Below are positions 7,632-9,385 of a stretch of 9,385 nt of DNA, one piece after another. Every line of letters begins with the position of its first letter. Position 1 is the stretch's first letter. The DNA comes from CAWUEX02 sp038148375 (GTDB lineage Bacteria > Pseudomonadota > Alphaproteobacteria > Rhodospirillales > Rhodospirillaceae). The stretch is taken from assembly GCA_038148375.1 (NCBI GenBank), contig JAYQVH010000059.1, forward strand, positions 1-9,385, written 5' to 3'. A program made the position numbers and the translations under genes. The notes below the pieces were generated by a model. That model searched no databases and had not been told where the DNA came from. It saw only the letters and a list, made by a program, of their open reading frames with translations.

Positions 7632-7660
7632 GCGGACGGCCGTTAAGACCGTCCGCTTTT
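7632..7660 (+). terminator. Plus-strand-facing intrinsic terminator without an obvious gene
   Basis: GCGGACGG (7632-7639) pairs perfectly with CCGTCCGC (7649-7656) around a nine-base loop and is followed by TTTT on the plus strand. On the minus strand no T-tract follows the stem, so it is not a canonical terminator for the membrane-protein gene transcribed toward it. The only plus-strand DNA before it is the region upstream of the receptor, so it may end a small unannotated RNA. Confidence 0.5.
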
Positions 7661-7732
7661 ACGCGTGACATTGCGCATTTCTAGTAACGCGAAGAAATCG
7701 GGTCGAGACGTTTTGCCTCGGGACAGGCCTCG

Positions 7733-8434
7733 TTAGAGGAAACTGGCAAACCTAAGCGCCAATTCGTTGCCAGGTTTGACTACCCCCAAGACCGCTTCGA
7801 GAAAAACAACGACCCAGATCGACAGAACCCAGGGCCGCGCCCCGCTGAGGCCTGCAGCCATTTGCGCGTTTTCTTCGTCATTGATCGAGCCTTTTGCCAA
7901 AGCCTGAAGACCGACGATGAAGCCCGGCAAATGCCGGCGAATCATGACGCCGGCGAAAATCAAATAGGCGAATAGGGCGACTTTCGTGGTGAGCCAGGGT
8001 GTGTCGTCAAGACGGCCCGAGAAGATTGTATAGATCACGGAGATTGCTATCCCAGCGATCAATATACGGCGCAGCCAGAAATCGATCGGACCGAGTTTAT
8101 TAGCAAGCGGCGTGCCATGACGGAAATGCATATACAACACCATGAACAACCACGCAGGAGCGAGAATCCACAGCGCGACCATCTGCCCTGGATAGTGATC
8201 GATGCCCTGCATGCTGGCTAATGTGCCGCCGACGGTCAGCATCAGTGTCATGCAAATCCGCGGGATCATATCGAGATTCATCATGATCTTCGATGCGATG
8301 AGACGGGTTTCAGGCGAGTACTTTGGATTAACGACAAAGCCGCTAGAATAATAGACGCCGACATCACCACCGAGCCAATACACGAAGCCCAATAGGTGCA
8401 GGATAATAAAAAGATCGTATGCGAATTCGGTCAT
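7733..8434 (-). CDS. Six-helix membrane protein, CopD/HemJ-like
   Basis: 233 residues from the ATG at 8434. An ATG 12 bases upstream (8446) has no ribosome site, whereas GGGGAG lies four bases before the 8434 start, so the shorter form is preferred. Hydrophobic segments are at about 7-29, 55-75, 86-103, 122-139, 148-165 and 201-220. Helix 1 holds LHLLGFVYWLGG (12-23) with His13, and helix 5 begins PWLTTKVALF with Lys151. Both resemble landmarks of the CopD, DUF2269 and HemJ group of membrane proteins, several of which bind haem. Further histidines sit at 103, 106 and 168. The resemblance is remote and the exact family is unsettled. The gene is divergent from the GMC oxidoreductase across about 180 bases; co-regulation and a role as electron or haem partner are inferences. 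Confidence 0.8.
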   Translation of the reverse strand: MTEFAYDLFIILHLLGFVYWLGGDVGVYYSSGFVVNPKYSPETRLIASKIMMNLDMIPRICMTLMLTVGGTLASMQGIDHYPGQMVALWILAPAWLFMVLYMHFRHGTPLANKLGPIDFWLRRILIAGIAISVIYTIFSGRLDDTPWLTTKVALFAYLIFAGVMIRRHLPGFIVGLQALAKGSINDEENAQMAAGLSGARPWVLSIWVVVFLEAVLGVVKPGNELALRFASFL

Positions 8435-8440
8435 TGTTCT
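8435..8440 (-). promoter_or_regulatory. Ribosome site deciding the membrane-protein start
   Basis: On the minus strand the sequence reads ATGGGGAGAACAATG. The GGGGAG lies inside the four codons that the upstream ATG (8446) would add and is spaced correctly for the second ATG (8434). The upstream ATG has no purine-rich site before it. The shorter protein also starts closer to the first membrane helix. Confidence 0.65.
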
Positions 8441-8466
8441 CCCCATTAATCAAGCCTTGAGTCTTG

Positions 8467-8496
8467 TTTGACCATAGCTGCACTGTGCAGGTCAAA
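8467..8496. promoter_or_regulatory. Overlapping inverted repeats in the divergent promoter region
   Basis: TTTGACC (8467-8473) and GGTCAAA (8490-8496) form a 7-bp inverted repeat. Inside it CTGCAC, T, GTGCAG (8478-8490) is a second, near-continuous palindrome with a different centre. A TATAGT hexamer at 8508-8513 could be a plus-strand -10 box for the GMC gene, which would put the palindrome over the -35 position where no good -35 hexamer exists. That arrangement fits a regulated divergent promoter, but no regulator family was identified. Confidence 0.4.
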
Positions 8497-8603
8497 GATC
8501 GCTGCGTTATAGTTAGGCCAATCTACACCAAATCTCTTAGAATATGACAGCTTGATTGACTCGGTCGTCTGGCACCGAGGCCGCCAAAAGTTTCCGCGAA
8601 GAC

Positions 8604-8613
8604 TGCACGTGCA
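8604..8613. repeat. TGCACGTGCA palindrome abutting the GMC start codon
   Basis: The ten-base palindrome TGCACGTGCA ends on the first base of the GMC ATG. It contains the same GCACGTGC unit found twice at 7567-7584 and shares TGCAC/GTGCA half-sites with the palindrome at 8478-8490. It occupies the place where a Shine-Dalgarno would be expected, and no good ribosome site is seen there. Confidence 0.4.
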
Positions 8614-9385
8614 TGAACAAAGATAAGACTTTCGACTATATTATCGTCGGCGCCGGTGCTGCTGGGTGTGTCCTTGCTGACGCTCTGTCCAAAGATCCAT
8701 CTGTAAGCGTATGCCTGCTCGAAGCCGGTGGGCGGGATTGGTCGCCCATTCTCCACATCCCGGCAGGTAAAGTTTACGCTCTGGGCAATCCGAAATACGA
8801 CTGGCGCTACCAGACCCAACCAGACCCCTCTCGCCGTGGCAAAACTGAAGTTTGGCCCCGCGGCAAGGTTTTGGGCGGCAGCACATCTATCAATGGCCTT
8901 TTTTACGTGCGGGGCAACCCGGCTGACTTCGATGACTGGGCTGCGTCCGGGAACGATGGGTGGAGTTATGAAGATGTCCTTCCCTATTTCAAACAGATTG
9001 AGTCTTACTGCGGAGGGGACGAAAAGTACCGCGGTAGAAATGGTAGCCTTCGGATTTCCGATGTCCCTGCCCCGCACGTTTTAAGTTCCTTATTCGTCGC
9101 TGCGGCGTGCGAGGCCGGTATTCCAAGAGCGGTCGACTACAATGGCCCCGAACAGGAAGGCGCAGCCCTCGCCCAGACAACTATTCATTCCGGATACCGT
9201 CAGAGCGCATCACGGGCATTTCTTAGAGATGCGTTGGGACGGCCAAACCTTACGCTCCTCACCGGCGCGCACGCGGAATCATTGGAGATAGATCACGGCG
9301 TCGCCAGAGGTGTCTCCTTCAGACGCCGCGGCGGCACCTTGCGCTGGGTCGAGCGGTGCTGTCCCAGAACCCGGCAGGCCCGGCG
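8613..9385 (+). CDS. GMC-family FAD-dependent oxidoreductase, C-terminus outside window
   Basis: 257 codons are visible, roughly half of a usual ~530-residue choline-dehydrogenase-like enzyme; these oxidise alcohol groups with FAD. The start MNKDKTFDYIIVGAGAAG is canonical, with the dinucleotide-binding GAGAAG (13-18) and Glu37 in LLEAGG for the FAD ribose. GKVLGGSTSINGLFYVRG (84-101) followed by NPADFD fits the first GMC signature fully. YRQSASRAFL (195-204) and NLTLLTGA (212-219) are also typical. The catalytic His/Asn pair would lie off the window. There is no signal peptide, so it should act in the cytoplasm. The reading frame becomes doubtful after about residue 243: the expected VVLSAGA strand is absent, but AVLS appears in frame +2 at 9353-9364. 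No good ribosome site precedes the ATG. It is transcribed divergently from the membrane-protein gene. Confidence 0.9.
   Translation, partial: MNKDKTFDYIIVGAGAAGCVLADALSKDPSVSVCLLEAGGRDWSPILHIPAGKVYALGNPKYDWRYQTQPDPSRRGKTEVWPRGKVLGGSTSINGLFYVRGNPADFDDWAASGNDGWSYEDVLPYFKQIESYCGGDEKYRGRNGSLRISDVPAPHVLSSLFVAAACEAGIPRAVDYNGPEQEGAALAQTTIHSGYRQSASRAFLRDALGRPNLTLLTGAHAESLEIDHGVARGVSFRRRGGTLRWVERCCPRTRQAR

Larger units (their letters stand above)
7300..7732. other. 433-base non-coding region upstream of the receptor
   Basis: No convincing gene is present. Going from the receptor end, it contains the receptor ribosome site, a TGACGTCA palindrome (7322-7329), a small TCCC/GGGA hairpin (7341-7352), repeated TCACCAA elements, an AT-richer stretch (about 7405-7455) suitable for a promoter, an 18-bp palindrome (7567-7584), and a terminator hairpin facing the plus strand (7632-7660). 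A weak ATTTCT/AGAAAT stem (7677-7698) lies shortly after the stop of the membrane-protein gene. That gene has no clear minus-strand intrinsic terminator here. Confidence 0.7.

Noticed and set aside
7347..7646. Plus-strand frame of 99 codons in the receptor upstream region
   Set aside because: TTG start, no Shine-Dalgarno, no domain or signal, and its stop falls inside a terminator hairpin loop. A small RNA is a better explanation if the region is transcribed.
7677..7698. ATTTCT/AGAAAT stem after the membrane-protein gene as a terminator
   Set aside because: Only six AT-rich pairs and no T-tract on the minus strand; not a credible intrinsic terminator.
8523..9077. Minus-strand open frame of 184 codons
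   Set aside because: It is antisense to the FAD-binding region of the GMC oxidoreductase, where GAGAAG and the GMC signature fix the coding strand.

Overview
The window looks like chromosomal DNA of a Gram-negative bacterium. The grounds are a TonB-dependent outer-membrane receptor, two lipobox lipoproteins, and periplasmic proteins with Sec signals. The combination of a PQQ quinohaemoprotein dehydrogenase, a DUF1592-type protein and a GMC oxidoreductase next to a TonB receptor with the EEITVTARK-type box suggests an uncultured, probably marine, gammaproteobacterium. That placement is an inference from family distribution, not a measurement. Both ends cut through genes.

Layout. Positions 1-4832 (minus strand, read right to left) hold a tightly packed four-gene operon: a lipoprotein PQQ/cytochrome c alcohol dehydrogenase (2724-4832), a secreted CHRD-domain protein (2197-2724), an exported protein of unknown family with six mature-part cysteines (1031-2200), and the first 344 codons of a DUF1587/DUF1595/DUF1592-type lipoprotein (1-1034). 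All three junctions are 1- to 4-base start/stop overlaps (TGATG, ATGA, ATGA), so the four products are probably translationally coupled and made together. All four are predicted to leave the cytoplasm.

Positions 4867-4946 carry a strong intrinsic terminator plus a second short stem with a T-tract. These separate the operon from the TonB-dependent receptor (4972-7299, minus, GTG start with a good Shine-Dalgarno). Positions 7300-7732 are non-coding. They contain a perfect 18-bp palindrome, repeated TCACCAA elements near the receptor start, and an intrinsic terminator that faces the plus strand although no plus-strand gene precedes it. Positions 7733-8434 (minus) encode a six-helix membrane protein with a CopD/HemJ-like His-Trp-Gly-Gly motif. 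Divergent from it, 8613-9385 (plus) encodes the N-terminal half of a GMC-family FAD oxidoreductase, whose last ~40 bases seem out of frame. The 8435-8612 spacer holds nested palindromes built from the same TGCAC/GTGCA half-site.

Working model (inference): the receptor imports a bulky or scarce compound. The periplasmic PQQ dehydrogenase and the GMC enzyme oxidise alcohol groups, and the membrane protein may serve as an electron or haem partner for one of them. The four-protein extracytoplasmic operon is the best candidate for an undescribed system. No RNA genes, insertion sequences or CRISPR arrays were seen.
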